This document shows positions 39,940 to 50,617 of a stretch of 64,000 bases of DNA, piece by piece. The notes under the pieces are model-generated. The model saw only the letters and a list, made by a program, of their open reading frames with translations. It was not told the DNA's origin and did no database searches. The stretch is taken from NCBI GenBank assembly GCA_023374025.1, contig SIJG01000013.1, forward strand, positions 650,846 to 714,845, given 5' to 3'. Made by a program: the position numbers and the translations under genes. Numbering within the stretch: position 1 is the first letter of the stretch; each line of letters begins with the position of its first letter. The DNA comes from Heterodera schachtii. Lineage: Eukaryota; Nematoda; Chromadorea; Rhabditida; Heteroderidae.

Positions 39940-40378
39940 AAAACGCAATATTTTTAGAATTTTTTAATTTTAATTTTTTTTGAATGGGTAATTTGATACT
40001 TTTATGCAAAAAATTTAAACTTCGGTTTATTAGTCAAATAAGTGGTCATAAAATTAATATATCATTAATTATAGTACAAATAAAATACTAAGAATTATTT
40101 AAAGAACCAACTGTTAATTTCACATTTTAGATTTTTCTCAGTATACAAAATTTAATTCTGAATAATCTCCGAATTAGTAAAAACAAAGAATAAAGAAAAG
40201 TATGAATTAACAACTAATTAACTAGAGCAAAAGGTATTAACGAGCAGTTTAGTAAGTTAAAAATATTTATTTAATTTTGAAATTTTTAGTAATTTTAAAC
40301 ATTCTTATTAAATTTACCAAAAAATAACAAATAACATTTAATATAAACTGCACATTATTACTGAATAATGAGCATGAG

Positions 40379-40530
40379 TAAATTTCTAATAATATTCGAT
40401 CATTTAGTCCAAAAATGATTATTTTTGAAAATAATTTAAATAAATTAGTTTGAAAATAATTTAATTGTGCTTTAACTTTTGGATTTTATTAAATAAAAAA
40501 CAAAATAAAAATTTAATTTTATATTATTTT
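40379..40530 (+). repeat. Local direct repeat, copy 2
   Basis: Closely matches 39782-39939 with small deletions. Both probably derive from the same AT-rich repeat element. Confidence 0.8.
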
Positions 40531-40594
40531 CAATTGAAATAAATTAAAATTTGAATTTTTTAAAAATTTTTTGAATTTTTTTGAATTTTTAAAA

Positions 40595-40727
40595 AGTCCC
40601 GGTTGGTCCCGGTTCCCGGTCCCCAAAAAAAAATTGAGGTCCCGGTCCCGGTCCCGGCTTCTCAGGTCCCGGCAAGTCCCGGTCCCGGTTTTGCCCAAAA
40701 TTCCCGGTCCCGTCGCACTCTAGTTTA
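40595..40727. repeat. GTCCCG-rich subterminal repeat, probable end of a hAT-like MITE
   Basis: Repeated GGTCCCGGTCCCGG blocks end in ...CGTCGCACTCTA, reminiscent of the TAGAG-ended family at 21367 and 24207. No opposite end or 8-bp duplication was found, so it may be truncated. Confidence 0.45.
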
Positions 40728-42455
40728 TTCCAATTACTAAAATTCTTTTGAAAATAATTGATAGTTTAACATATCCTAATTTAAATAAAAATTTTAGTAG
40801 ATAAATAAGAAAATATTAAAATAAAAAACTAAAGCTTATAAGAAACTGTTAATTAGTGTTTTTTGCATGAAAAACAATTTTAAAGAATAACCTATGATAA
40901 AAATAAAAATAAAGAATAATTATAAATTTAATCATTAATAAAAATTATTTAATATGAAATTTAAAGCCTATAATATTAAATGATATTATAAATATTCGAT
41001 TTACCTTAAAAATGAAAGATAATATTATTTTATATTTTGACAAAAAATAATAAAATTTTTAGAGCATTTAAATATTTTAAAAAGTTATGGTTTGACGATG
41101 ATCAAATTTTATTTTGTAATTATTTTAATTAATAAACTGTGTATCTCATTGCTATTTATTTATTATATTCACACTAATAATTTTTATATATATATTTTTG
41201 TTTTATATTTATTCCTAAAACTGTTTATAATTCAATCAATCAACATAGGCTATCAATCAAGCAAACCATTTTTTAATATGGTTTTATCTATTAAGACAAT
41301 TATTTCAATTTGATTTTTGTTAAATTGAATCTTATGTATTTAAATATTTAACGAATAAAACAATTTATTTATTTTTATATTAATTTAATTTTAAAAAAAT
41401 GATATACTTTTGGTTACACAAAAATTTTTTTATCATTATTAAAATTTAAATGCTGAGAAATTTTCTTAACATTTTAATTATATTGTTTTTTCATATTTTA
41501 GAATATAAGAATATTTGCATAAATTTAATTTACTATTTAAAATTATTAATTTTTCATAAGTGTTTTATAAAATTTGTGAAAAGACATTCGTTTAAGTCAC
41601 ATGTATAAAAGTCATTACTTTAAAAAACTGTGTACAGGTTTTTTGTGTATCAAATATCGTGATTAAATTTAATAATTGTTTATTTATTAAATATTTCTTG
41701 TATTTTTAACCAATAAAATTATTGAAATGTAAGGTCTTTTTTTATTTTCTTATTTAATTACATATATTAACATTTTTACTTGCATGAATGAGGCTTCTCG
41801 TAATTTCATCTGCAAAGAGCCAACCATTTAATTAGGATATTTTTTAATAAATGTGTCTTTAATTTTTTTTCTTGGAAAAATTCTTTTTAACTTGGTTAAT
41901 GTTCTACTTGATAGCATATTTTATTTAATAAATTTTTGTATTTATTGTTTATCGCACTTAACTTGCCGAAGAATTTTAGTTAATGAACTATATTTCATTA
42001 ATTATTTCACATTAGCTAAATTAATAAATCTTTTTATTTTCATGGAAACTTCATAATTAGTAATTGGTTGCATTAGTGAAAATTTCCAAAGCTTTTGAAT
42101 ATTTAATGGATATCATATAATTCTTCCATTATTTATTGTCAATTAATTCCGCTTTTACAAAAGATATATATGACCTAAAAAAAAAAATATTTTTTGATTT
42201 TGTTTGATTAATATATAATTTAAATTTTTAAAAAACAATCAATGAGAAATTTATCTTTTCTGCGGTTTATTTATGACGAGTTAAAGCCCAAAAATAACAT
42301 TTCCCCAAACAATTGTGCGGGCTAAATGATAAAAAATGAGATTTTTGGAATTTTATGCAAAAATATCCTCGTTTTTTCCAACTTTGAACACATATTTTAG
42401 CACATATTTTGGCATTTTTAGGAGTTTTTAGCACATTTTTCAGGATTGTTTGGCA
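40728..42455. other. AT-rich intergenic DNA up to the palindromic element
   Basis: Hydrophobic open frames at 41092-41313 and 41853-42056 are composition artefacts. No gene is supported. Confidence 0.55.
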
Positions 42456-42461
42456 CATATT

Positions 42462-43090
42462 AGTAGTATAAGACCCCGAAAGCGCACGGTTGCGCACGGG
42501 TGTTTACCGCACAAACCCGTGCCTATGGGAGGGGTGCAACCCTTTGAAGTTACCGCCGCGGGTTTTATCGAACTTATTTGAGGGGTGCACCCTTTGAAGT
42601 TACCGCCGCGGGCTTTATCCAACCTATGGGAGGGGCGCAACCGTTTGAAGTTGCCGTTCAATCCTGAGCCTATGGGATTCTTTGAAGTCTGCCGCCAAGA
42701 TCCAAAACCTATTGGATCCCAATGAAGTGTTGCCGCCCAACCAAATCCGATTTCCCCAAATTGTTGCGGCTTTTTTTTGCCGATCCCTCTCCGCGCCGCG
42801 AAGCGCCGCGAAAGGTCTTCAATCATCCACCTGTCACCAGAGTGACAGGTGGAGGAAATTCAATTTTTATTTTGCAAATTTAAATCTTTTTTTCCAAACC
42901 TTTTAGGGCGGTTTTATTTTCTCAAATCCTGAATTTTTATGATGCTTTTTCCGAAATTAAAACTCATTTTGAAAATTTGCCAAAACCGTGCGTTTTTGTT
43001 TTGCATTTCCTTCCCCGTTGCGACGCGATGTCGGCGCCGCGCAAATTAATCGATAATGGAATTTGGAAGAAGTGTGAATTAATTGATAAT
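42462..43090 (+). repeat. Left outer terminal repeat region of the palindromic element
   Basis: In order from the tip: AGTAGTATAAGACCCCG; an 8-bp-stem hairpin at 42494-42522 (GCACGGGT...ACCCGTGC); about five imperfect 40-55-bp tandem units (about 42526-42740) built on TTTGAAGTTACCGCCGCGG; a block ACCAAATCCGATTTCCCC; a 12-bp-stem hairpin at 42826-42853 (TCCACCTGTCAC/GTGACAGGTGGA, 4-nt loop); and a block AACCGTGCGTTTTTG...GCGCAAATTAATCGATAATG. The open frames here are repeat artefacts. For a protein-primed replicon the tip is the likely origin (inference). Confidence 0.8.
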
Positions 43091-43197
43091 GGCAGTAAAT
43101 TAAATGAATTAATGAATTGGATAATAAAATTAATTATTAAATTAAATTGAAATGAAAATGAATAAATAAAACAGGATGAAAAACCTTTTCAAAAGTA

Positions 43198-43540
43198 GGT
43201 CAGCTGTCAACAAAAATTGATTGATGCATTTTTTATTTCTCTTCCATTATTTCGCAATCTGCAAGTGACTTTTTGTTCCAATTATTTCGCAATATGGCCC
43301 TTAATTAGGTCAACTGTCAATAAAATGTGATTGATTGGTTTCTTATTTAAGTTTCTCCATTATTTTTAGTTTTTTGGTCCGACTATTTCGCAATATGCCT
43401 CCTAATTTTGCAAACCTGTCACAAAAAATGATTGATGACTTTCGAAATATGGAATATCCAGACGATTTTTGCACAGTTTTTGGAATAAAATGTGACAGTT
43501 GTCTACCGAAATGATTGATTGCCCTCAAAATTAAGTCAGA
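43198..43540 (+). promoter_or_regulatory. Tandem-repeat upstream region of the left polymerase gene
   Basis: Three to four imperfect ~100-bp units each contain a GTCA(A/G)CTGTCAA-like box, a TGATTGATG/TTGATTGATT box and a TTATTTCGCAATATG box. They lie 250-590 bp upstream of the polymerase ATG. A pyrimidine-rich probable leader follows (about 43680-43790). The mirrored copy is at about 56270-56615. Repetition of the same boxes suggests binding sites, which is inference. Confidence 0.45.
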
Positions 43541-43790
43541 CCCAGACAGTCACGTGACTAGACCCTCCCCCTTTTTACCCATTTCGTACACCCGGCCCAA
43601 ACCACAGATCATTCAACTAAATAGTTGGATTTCATTAAACTCTCTTTGTGCTCTAATTTTAATTCGCTCTGCTCTATTTTTCTTTAAATTTATTCTAATC
43701 TATTACTATTTACCTACGTCTTTTTTTTCTTTCCAAATCTCTCTGCACTCTTTAATTCTTCTGCTTCAATTTCGTTTTTTCTTTTTTAAA

Positions 43791-46700
43791 ATGTCTTTTA
43801 AACGCGAGAACTCCTTCCAACCCGCCGTGCCAATGGCCAAAAAGTGGGATTTCCGATCAATCGGGTAAGTGATTTTTAATAAAAATAAATTATTAAACCA
43901 ATTTAAATATATTTATAAGACAATCATAATCGATTTTAAATCAAATTTTTCAGGAACAATTTTGCTGAAGAGATGGAAAATTATAAATTAATGGATTATC
44001 AAAAGATTACTTGCGAAAAATTTGGATTTACGAAAAATATTACTGAATTTCGTGTCAACCCGGACGTGGGACGCCCTGATGAAGCGATGAAGGATGCGAT
44101 CGACAACATGATAAAGGTGGCTTTAAAGACTACGGAAGAAAAAATGAAGCGAAAAGTGCGGATGTTTGGTGTTGCAATTACGGGCGCCGGGCTTGCTTTC
44201 CCGGTGTGGGTGCCGTATCGGGCGTACCCACAGAATAATGCGGATGTTATCATGGAGGAGATTAATAAGCTGGGGCAGAGTGGGGATGGAGAGGAGAATA
44301 AGAAAATGCTTTTATTATCTGAACCAATTACGATGAAAATTACTTGCGTGACCATGCCCAGTGGAGAGGGGCCGAAGAATGTCCACAAATTTGACTTTGG
44401 ATTCAAGGAACACCAGCGGATAGGGTAAGTATTTTTAATAAATTAAAATTAAAATAGAAAAAATTGAAATAAAAAAAAATCAATAATATTACTTTAAAAT
44501 TTTAATGAAAAAAAAAAATAAAATAATAAAGAAAGTAAAAAAAAAATAAATTTAAAAAATTCAAAAAAAATAAAAAAGAAAATAAATTAAATAAATTTAA
44601 ATAATGTAATGAACCAAAAAAAAAATTAAGTTAAATAATAAAGAAAGTAAAAAAAAAATTATTTTTAATTAAACAAAGCAACAAAAAAAACCGAAAAATA
44701 AATCTAAAAAATAAATTTTAGGATTACAAATACTGATAAATTTTGCCTGTTTTACGCGCTCGTGGCGTCTAAATTTTATTTGGAAGTGCACCGAAACATT
44801 TTTAATCGATTTATGAACAATATTGCGAGACAGAGGGACGCAGCTATTGAGCTTTTAAGTAATTGTGGGATTGATGGAAATGAAATTAGTTATGGTGTGG
44901 AGCAATTGCCAACTGTTCAAAATTATTGGGTAGGTTAAAAAATTAATGGAAAATTACCAAAATAATTAATTTTTCAGGATGAGATTTACCCCGCTAAATA
45001 CAGGGTTGTTGCATTTGAGAAGTCTGCGGATCCGCGGAAGTCGATCCGTGTTTTGTGGAAGGCCCCTATGGGTCGTGAAAATGTCGTGCCGTTATTCTTG
45101 GAGAATGGTCATTGGGATGGTCTGAAGAATTTCGTCTGCTTTTTTAATCGGGGGAGGAAATTCTGCATTGATTGCGAATGTTTTTACGACAAGGATGTTA
45201 AGCATGCGATGGAATGCCGGGCAAGATGTTATTATTGTAACCGAGTGGGAGGAGTGCCGTGCCAAAAGGAGAGTGGAATTAAAATTGAGTGTCCGAAGTG
45301 CCACCGTTATTTTTACAATTGGGAATGCTACAATTATCATCAGGGACACCAGACTTGCAACTTATGGAAGCGCTGCTTAATTTGTGACAAGACTTATCAG
45401 TTTAACCCGAAGAAGGAACATGAATGCGGAGAGACCTATTGCCAACTTTGTAGTGTAAGTCACGACCCCAAACGGGGGTGTTACATTATGCCGATAGAGG
45501 AGAAAGAGGACAAAGATGTTTACCGAATTGTCGTTTGGGTATGTTTTACAAACAAAATCAACAAAATAGGTCTTGATTTACAGGATTCGGAGACATCGCA
45601 GGATACAATTTACAAGGGGGACCAGAAGGAGCATGTGATTAATTATATTTCGGTGAGAGTGACGTGCACGGAATGCTGTGACGACAAAAATAGGGCGAAT
45701 TGCAAAATTTGTGGGGAGGAGAGGACCAAAGATTGGAGCGAAGCGGAGGGGCATGAACCGACGAAGGATTTTGTGGAATGGATTTTAACGGCTTTTACCA
45801 ATTATGATACGTATATATTTGCGCATAACGCCGGGCGGTTTGACGGTAATTTCAAGATTCAAACTTTTATTTTTAATCGGGAAAATTTTAGGACATTTTG
45901 TGTTTAATTATCTTTGCCGTACCGGGAAGAACCCGATACCGCTCATCAATGGACTAAAAATTTATGAATTCAAAGTGAAAAATTCGAAGAAACATTCAAT
46001 GCTGATATGGAGAGACTCGTGTTTATTGATGCCGGTGAAGCTTGAGTCGCTGAAGGCGACATTTAATTTGGAATGTGAGGACAAGCCGTTTTTCCCGTAT
46101 TATTACAACAAGAAAGAACATTATGGAATACGATTAGAACATCTGCCACCAATGGAGGACTATTCGCCGGGATCGATGAATAAGGAAAAATTTGCAAAAT
46201 TCGAAAAATGGTAAGAAAATATGAATTAAATTTGAATTAAATTTTCTTTCAGGTATAACGAAAATAAGGAGACGCCCTTTTATTTGGATGACGAATTGAA
46301 AAATTATTGCAGAAACGACACGGAGATATTGCTGTTATCGATTATTGAGTTTAGGAGGATATTGATTAATGACATTACGAAGGGATTTGACCCGTTGCCG
46401 AGGAGTTGTACGAATGCAGGAGTCGCGATGAATATTTTTAAGGCAATGTTTTTGTTGACGGAGCAGTTATCGATTGTGCCGGAGAAGGGATATGAGCGGT
46501 GTGACCGGGCCAGTGTGATGGCCATTAAGTATTTGGAGTGGAGGAGCAAGAGGGATGGAACTGAGATACGGCACGCGGGGAATGGAAGAGAAGTCAAAAC
46601 TGGAAAATTTAAATTGGACGGATTTATTGCAAATGAGGGAGGTAGGGACAAGTGCATTGAGGTTATGGGATGCTACATACACGGATGTTTGAATTGTTAT

Positions 46701-48522
46701 GACTCGGCAGCGGAATTGATTGGAGGAAGAACGGCCCAGGAATTGAACGATGAGACTCAGGAGAGATTGGCAGAATTGCGGAAAAGTTTGGAGGTCGAAG
46801 AAGTTTGGGTATGTTTAATTCATTTGATAGAAATTTTTATCTCCGGTTTTTAGGGTTGTCAAATTGAGAAGGAATTGAAAAAGGATGAAGAAATGCGGGA
46901 CTTCTTCGATGACAGAGGGAATGAGAAGGGGCCGATTGATCCACGGATGGCTTATGCGGGAGGGAGGACCGGACCGATGAAATTGTTTGCGAAATCGGAT
47001 GAGAAGAAAAAGATTAGTGTTTACGACATTGTGAGTCTGTACCCGTCAGTGAATTACGGTACAGCTTACCCGATTGGTTTGCCGGAGATTATTATACCGA
47101 AGAGCGATGAGATTAATGTAAATTGGACGAGACCGGAGGATTTGAAGTTTAATGGATTGTATAAAGTGAGGGTCAACCCGCCGCGAGGGTTGCGGATTCC
47201 GGTTCTGCAGTTGAAGTGTGATGAGAGATTATTATTCCCGTTGTGTTGGAGATGTGCGTCAACATTTAAGACGGAAACTACGAGATGTGATTACAATTGC
47301 CCCCATGATGAGGCACAGCGGAGATACGTGTCGACATATACCAGCGTTGAATTGGTAAGAACCTATGGTGGGAAAATTTTAAGAAAAATTGGCATTTTCA
47401 GGCAAAGGCGTTGGAATGCGGTTATACTGTGGATAGATTTTATAGAGCGTGGCACTACGAAGAGGAGGCGGATGATTTATTCAAGGGATACGTGCGATTA
47501 TTTTTGAAGCTGAAGGAGGAGGCAAGTGGTTTTCCGAAGGGAGTTGAGACGGAGGAGCAGAAGGATATGTGGAGAGAAGAGTATAAGGAAAAATATGGAA
47601 TCGACATTGAATTGGCTAAAGTGAAGAAGAATCCGGGATTGCGGTACATAAGCAAGTTGATGCTAAATAGCTTATGGGTAAGATTTAAGGTTTTGTGATA
47701 GAATTATAACCTATTATTTTAGGGAAAGTTTTCGATGAGAAATTGTTTGAACAAGAATGCGGTGATTGATAGGGCGTCGGAGTTTTATAAAATTGCGTGT
47801 GATCATAAAATTGAATTATGTGATATTGTTGAATATTCGGAAGAGGCGATTAGATTGATATACAGGGACAAGGAGGACTTTGTGATGGAGCACAAGTCGA
47901 GCAACATAGTCATTAGTTTATGGTGAGTTCAAAAAAAGTTATAAATTTGTATATAAACTAATTTTTCCAGGACGACGAGTATGGCGAGGTTAAAATTATT
48001 GGAATTCATGAGAGAAGCGGAGAGCCATGGCGGGGAGATTTTGTACACGGACACGGACAGTATTTTTGTTAGGCACGGTCGTGATGTGGAGCCGATCACG
48101 ACGGGGAAATATTTGGGAGAAATGAGCGAGAAATACGGTGGCTATGAGATTGAAGAATATTGCTGTGGAGGGGCGAAGCAGTATGCCTTGAAAATGAGAA
48201 ACAAACAGACGGGGGAGATTGAATACGTTATGAAGATTAGAGGGATTACGTTCGATGTGGATAATAAGAAGACTTTACATTACGACACATTCAGGGAGAT
48301 GGTTCTTAATTATGGAAAAGGGGAGGTGGGCCCGGCTTTCTTTGTCTACAAGAATGATTTTGGGTGAGTTTTTAAAAAATATTCCCTAAATTAATACCAA
48401 TATTTAGGCCAACGCGGGATTCGAAAGTGGTAACGAGGGAAAAGCACAAAATGTACAAGCCGGTCTGCCAGAAGGGGATCATCGATGAAGAATTGAATGT
48501 GATGCCATTTGGATTTTGTTAA
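43791..48522 (+). CDS. pPolB: Protein-primed family-B DNA polymerase, left arm, 12 exons
   Basis: Exons: 43791-43864, 43954-44424, 44722-44929, 44978-45538, 45584-45845, 45892-46210, 46253-46808, 46854-47354, 47402-47677, 47723-47922, 47971-48363, 48408-48522. All introns are GT...AG, mostly 45-48 nt, and the frame is open throughout (1311 aa). Features in order: an N-terminal region with no named domain; a Cys/His-rich zinc-binding segment at about 312-417; exo I DSE at 439-441; exo II NAGRFD at 520-525; exo III YCRND at 650-654; pol A around D875 with SLYPS; pol B KLMLNSLWG at 1069-1077; pol C YTDTDS at 1168-1173; KxY at 1212-1214. Exo I is formed only across the 45538/45584 junction, although that 45-nt intron is in frame. 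Every catalytic motif expected of Maverick polymerases is present. The role is replication of linear DNA from a protein primer. The start was chosen because it is the first ATG in the exon-1 frame after the pyrimidine-rich leader. Confidence 0.9.
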
Positions 48523-48549
48523 TTTGTATTTTATTGTATTTTTTTGTTA

Positions 48550-48555
48550 AATAAA
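48550..48555 (+). terminator. Polyadenylation signal of the left polymerase gene
   Basis: AATAAA lies 28 bp after the TAA stop (48520-48522). The mirrored copy is TTTATT at about 51227-51232 for the right-arm gene. Confidence 0.6.
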
Positions 48556-48581
48556 GTTGAATAAAAATTAAAGTGATATTA

Positions 48582-48718
48582 GGACTAGCGGGGGTGGAAC
48601 GGCCTAAAGTGAAGGCCCACTCCTGTTAGCCGTAATATTTTTATAAAAAATCCAACGTTCCAGGGGAAAGTGGCACCCGGGTTTGATCGAATTCTCTGGC
48701 GCGGCTTTAAAATTTTTT
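48582..48718 (+). ncRNA. Candidate structured small RNA downstream of the left polymerase gene
   Basis: A hairpin at 48585-48629 has a 12-bp stem (48585-48596 with 48618-48629, three G-U pairs), a 4-nt bulge, then an inner GGCCT/AGGCC stem with a 7-nt loop. All three wobbles are G-U on this strand and would be A-C mismatches on the other, which favours a plus-strand RNA. An A-box-like TAGCGGGGGTGG (from 48586), a B-box-like GGGTTTGATCGA (about 48679-48690) and a T6 run (48713-48718) suggest a pol III unit. Alternatively it is a 3'-UTR structure of the polymerase mRNA. Confidence 0.35.
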
Positions 48719-48775
48719 GATTTAGTTATAATTAATAGACTAATTCGATTCATTTCTATAAGTAAAAATTAACAG

Positions 48776-48902
48776 AGAAGAGTTTGAGTATGATGAATTG
48801 TCAGAAGAATGTTTAAGGCGAATTTTAGGAGCTATACATAGTGAGTGGATGGAGTGTATTTACACATTAGACCCAGAGATGGAAATTGGGAAAATAGACT
48901 AA
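48776..48902 (+). CDS. Exon-like coding cassette, left arm, unknown acidic peptide
   Basis: After an acceptor-like ATTAACAG there are 42 codons to TAA (48900-48902). The peptide is acidic and well mixed (it includes EEFEYDELSEECLRRILGAI). The mirrored copy at 50870-50996 stays open with a single visible change (G to V near the end). No start codon or upstream exon is evident. It may be an alternative 3' exon of the polymerase gene, the last exon of a lost gene, or cargo. I do not recognise the peptide. Confidence 0.35.
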
Positions 48903-48939
48903 AAGCCGAAAAGCTAGCACTAAAATCCTGAGCTAAAAT

Positions 48940-49110
48940 GGTGAAATATGTGAAATATCGAAACTACAAGGTGAAAAATTTAGGTGAAAACGCACATAGT
49001 GCCATGTTTTCGAGCGGGATATGTGATGAATGTTTAGGTGAAAACAGGTGAAAATAGGTGAAATGGTAAAAGAACAAAGGTGAAATATTCGAGAAATGGT
49101 GAAAAAGGTG
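48940..49110 (+). repeat. AGGTGAAA short-motif repeat cluster
   Basis: About ten copies of (A)GGTGAAA(T/A) lie at irregular short spacing immediately upstream of the FLYWCH ORF. The mirrored cluster is at about 50660-50835. It could be a binding-site array or simple-sequence drift. Confidence 0.55.
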
Positions 49111-49154
49111 AAAATATATATAGGTTGCGTGCATTTAAGGGCATAACAAAAATA

Positions 49155-49376
49155 ATGACAAAATTGGTCGCTGTCAGCTGCGCAAAAGGTATGTTCTGCG
49201 ATGGATATCGTTACTACAAACACAAAAAGACAAAGAATAAAACATGGTGGAAGTGTGAGCATTACCATTATGGATGTAAGGGTTGGGGTTTTGAATGCAA
49301 TGGTGAATTTATAAACACACAAAGACATAATCATCAACCAGATTCTGTATTACTTCAGATTGAGAGGGAAAAGTAG
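49155..49376 (+). CDS. FLYWCH-type zinc-finger protein, left arm
   Basis: ATG at 49155 gives 73 aa to TAG at 49374-49376. The same frame is open back to 49062, so an upstream start or exon is possible. The protein is essentially one FLYWCH finger: CDGYRYY, then TWWKC, GCKGWG, and a closing RHNH pair, giving the C2H2 zinc ligands. FLYWCH fingers bind DNA or protein and occur in transcription factors and next to transposases. Here it may bind element DNA or regulate the polymerase (inference). The right-arm copy appears identical in sequence. It is the only recognisable protein besides the polymerase. Confidence 0.65.
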   Translation: MTKLVAVSCAKGMFCDGYRYYKHKKTKNKTWWKCEHYHYGCKGWGFECNGEFINTQRHNHQPDSVLLQIEREK

Positions 49377-49489
49377 ATTTTATATTTCTTAGGACATGAA
49401 TAATATGTTAGTTTTTTTGAAATGAACAAGGGATTTATGGTACTGTTGCGTATTTTATTGATTTATTTTGTAATCTATTACTTCATGCA

Positions 49490-50285
49490 GAATTGGCGGA
49501 GAGGATGGGGGTAGTGTCATTATCGATTAATTTGCGGGACGGTGACATCGGTGAAGAGGATGGGGCACTGTCATTATTAATTATTTTATTTTGCGCGGCG
49601 TCAGCATCGGCGGGTAGGGTTGGGGCGGTTTTATTATCGATTATTTTTCTGCGGCTCGACATCGCGGCACACCGGCGGGCGGGGAGTAAATGCAAAAAAC
49701 GCACGGTTTTGGGTACTTGCACCTTTTTAACAGATACAATTTCATTTTACCTGTTATTTTAGTGAAAGGTTGATGATTGTTTACCTTTCCGTAATGCGTC
49801 GCGGCGGTGAAAAAATTGCCCGAGCGGGTTTAGGGAAATTGGATTTGGTTGCGGGGCAACCTCAAAGAGGCCCAATAGGTTTCGGTTCTGCGCGGCAACT
49901 TCAACGGGCCACACCCCTCCAAACCAAATCCAATTTCCCTAAACCCGCTCGGGCAATTTTTTCACCGCCGCGACGCATTACGGAAAGGTAAACAATCATC
50001 AACCTTTCACTAAAATAACAGGTAAAATGAAATTGTATCTGTTAAAAAGGTGCAAGTACCCAAAACCGTGCGTTTTTTTCATTTACTCCCCGCCCGCCGG
50101 TGTGCCGCGATGTCGAGCCGCAGAAAAATAATCGATAATAAAACCGCCCCAACCCTACCCGCCGATGCTGACGCCGCGCAAAATAAAAATAATTAATAAT
50201 GACAGTGCCCCATCCTCTTCACCGATGTCACCGTCCCGCAAATTAATCGATAATGACACTACCCCCATCCTCTCCGCCAATTCTG
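49490..50285. repeat. Palindrome centre: inverted, diverged copies of the terminal-repeat blocks
   Basis: On each side of the centre (about 49,907) the same blocks occur in the same order as in the outer terminal repeats. From the centre outward: ACACCCCTCC/ACTTCAACGGG-type tandem-unit remnants, ACCAAATCCAATTTCCC, GGAAAGGTAAACAATCATCA, AACCGTGCGTTTTTT, and GCGCAAATTAATCGATAATG-like motifs repeated about three times. The ~70 bp at the very centre (about 49855-49925) are not symmetrical. This looks like a fused pair of inner terminal repeats. Open frames here are shadows of the repeat. Confidence 0.7.
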
Positions 50286-50395
50286 CATGAAGTAATAGAT
50301 TACAAAATAAATCAATAAAATACGCAACAGTACCATAAATCCCTTGTTCATTTCAAAAAACTAACATATTATTCATGTCCTAAGAAATATAAAAT

Positions 50396-50617
50396 CTACT
50401 TTTCCCTCTCAATCTGAAGTAATACAGAATCTGGTTGATGATTATGTCTTTGTGTGTTTATAAATTCACCATTGCATTCAAAACCCCAACCCTTACATCC
50501 ATAATGGTAATGCTCACACTTCCACCATGTTTTATTCTTCGTCTTTTTGTGTTTGTAGTAACGATATCCATCGCAGAACATACCTTTTGCGCAGCTGACA
50601 GCGACCAATTTTGTCAT
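50396..50617 (-). CDS. FLYWCH-type zinc-finger protein, right arm
   Basis: Mirror copy of the left-arm ORF with the same 73-aa product from ATG at 50617 to the stop at 50396-50398. The finger residues (TWWKC, GCKGWG, RHNH) are unchanged. The upstream in-frame extension reaches at least 50692. Retention of two identical copies could reflect function or simply recent duplication. Confidence 0.65.
   Translation of the reverse strand: MTKLVAVSCAKGMFCDGYRYYKHKKTKNKTWWKCEHYHYGCKGWGFECNGEFINTQRHNHQPDSVLLQIEREK

Noticed and set aside
42267..42906. Open frames on both strands of the left terminal repeat (mirrored at 56902-57407)
   Set aside because: They run through tandem repeats and hairpins, are Gly/Ala/Arg biased, and overlap each other on both strands; the terminal-repeat structure explains them.
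45539..45583. Continuous reading through the 45-nt in-frame segment of the polymerase as coding
   Set aside because: It has GTATGT and TTACAG splice signals, and splicing creates the exo I D-x-E motif; reading through would interrupt that motif.
48933..49337. 134-codon minus-strand frame opposite the FLYWCH ORF (and its mirror 50435-50839)
   Set aside because: It is the antisense shadow of the zinc-finger ORF and the AGGTGAAA repeats; it has no domain.
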